DNA from: Halostella limicola
GTDB taxonomy: Archaea; Halobacteriota; Halobacteria; Halobacteriales; Natronoarchaeaceae
Direction of reading: 5' to 3'
Assembly: GCF_003675875.1 (NCBI RefSeq)
Contig: NZ_RCDI01000003.1
Coordinates: 496,001-560,000 of the forward strand
DNA length: 64,000 nt
The notes beneath the pieces were generated by a model, which ran no database searches, was not told the DNA's origin, and worked only from the letters and a program-made list of their open reading frames with translations. Shown one piece after another: positions 63,512 to 64,000 of this stretch (positions are counted from its first letter, which is position 1; each line of letters begins with the position of its first letter). Position numbers and translations under genes: made by a program.

Positions 63512-64000
63512 CTGAGTGGACGGACTCCGAGACGTTCGCCGCGGCCTTGGACCGGGCGGAGACGCTGGAGAAGGGCAACTACTTCGAGGCGTTCGCGGAG
63601 GGCGACACGCTCTCGCACGACGCAGGCCTCCGCCTGACCCGCCACGGCAACGACCAGTGGATGAGCCAGACGCTCAACCACGACCCGGCGTACTGGCGGA
63701 CCGACGCCGCCCGCGAGCGCGGGTTCGAGGAGCCGCCGATCCACCCGGACTACCTCGTCGCCGCGACCATGGGGCCGAGCGTCGAGGACCTCAGCGAGAA
63801 GGGCGGCTACTTCCTCGGCCGCGACGACGTTACCATCCACGACCACGAGGTGTACCCCGGGACCGAACTCCGCGTGGAGTCGACCGTGCAGGCGACGCGC
63901 TCGTCGAGCTCCCGCCCGGACTACGGCATCGTCACGTGGGAGACCCGGGGGATCGACGCCGACGGCGGCGACGTTCTCCTCTCCTACGAGCGCACGAACA
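63508..64000 (+). CDS. Mesaconyl-CoA hydratase, N-terminal part (MaoC family)
   Basis: The visible 164 residues start MTEWTDSETFAAALDRAETLEKGNYFEAF, with SD GGAGGTGA a few bases upstream. The hot-dog domain shows HDPAYWRTDAARERGFEEPPIHPDYLVAATMG, in which the Asp and His in an NHDPAYW-type motif are as in mesaconyl-CoA (beta-methylmalyl-CoA) hydratases. It hydrates mesaconyl-CoA to beta-methylmalyl-CoA, the next step after the CoA transferase. The window ends inside the gene. Confidence 0.88.
   Translation, partial: MTEWTDSETFAAALDRAETLEKGNYFEAFAEGDTLSHDAGLRLTRHGNDQWMSQTLNHDPAYWRTDAARERGFEEPPIHPDYLVAATMGPSVEDLSEKGGYFLGRDDVTIHDHEVYPGTELRVESTVQATRSSSSRPDYGIVTWETRGIDADGGDVLLSYERTN

Overview
The window is chromosomal DNA from a haloarchaeon (class Halobacteria). 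The evidence is the very high GC content with GC-rich third codon positions, the strongly acidic proteins, the Tat-type lipoproteins (RR motif plus lipobox Cys), the archaeal TATA boxes about 25-30 bp upstream of near-leaderless starts, and many haloarchaea-only families. I cannot fix the genus from sequence alone. The methylaspartate-cycle genes next to a complete polyhydroxyalkanoate (PHA) locus fit a PHA-storing lineage that uses this cycle for acetyl-CoA assimilation.

Layout. 0-2 kb: a cut-off gene, kynureninase and a MaoC-like protein. 2.0-6.4 kb: a tight acyl-CoA operon (thiolase, a Cys-less HMG-CoA-synthase-like/DUF35 fusion, 3-hydroxyacyl-CoA dehydrogenase, enoyl-CoA hydratase) behind a TATA box flanked by a perfect inverted repeat. 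6.5-10.7 kb: two large paralogous type IV pilin-like surface proteins and a membrane protein. 10.6-14 kb: a lipoprotein, cysS and a blue copper protein. 14-22.3 kb: CbiX and DR2241-like cobalamin/siroheme genes, small regulators, two LolA-like surface proteins, a Trm112-like zinc protein and a truncated hemoglobin. 22.3-31.3 kb: purA, an aldo/keto reductase, a winged-helix protein beside an 875-aa conserved coiled-coil protein, and a two-RCK potassium channel. 31.3-39.4 kb: glycosyltransferases interleaved with a Fe(III)-type ABC importer. The importer operon and a neighbouring RGP-like glycosyltransferase each carry the same 16-bp palindrome, TTTAGG-N4-CCTAAA, at the promoter. 39.5-46 kb: the PHA locus (phaJ-like maoC, phaR, phaP, phaE, phaC, phaB, then a thiolase/OB-fold pair). 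46-52 kb: miscellaneous genes, including a HerA-like ATPase, a cold-shock protein and tRNA-Thr(TGT). 52.2-57.7 kb: a complete branched-chain amino acid type ABC importer (livHMGF, with livK convergent). 57.8-64 kb: a CBS protein, DUF5785, and the methylaspartate-cycle cluster (CoA transferase; mutase S and E; methylaspartate ammonia-lyase; start of mesaconyl-CoA hydratase).

How it fits together. Much of the window handles acyl-CoA carbon. Fatty acids enter the 2-6 kb operon, beta-ketothiolase/PhaB/PhaEC store carbon as PHA, and the methylaspartate cycle recovers acetyl-CoA carbon through a B12-dependent mutase. CbiX and DR2241-type genes on the same segment may supply the corrin. The features least explained by known biology are the shared metal-box regulon linking iron import to two glycosyltransferases, the HMG-CoA-synthase-like fusion that has lost its cysteine, the PHA synthase fused to a helix-hairpin-helix domain, and several clean inverted repeats at promoters.
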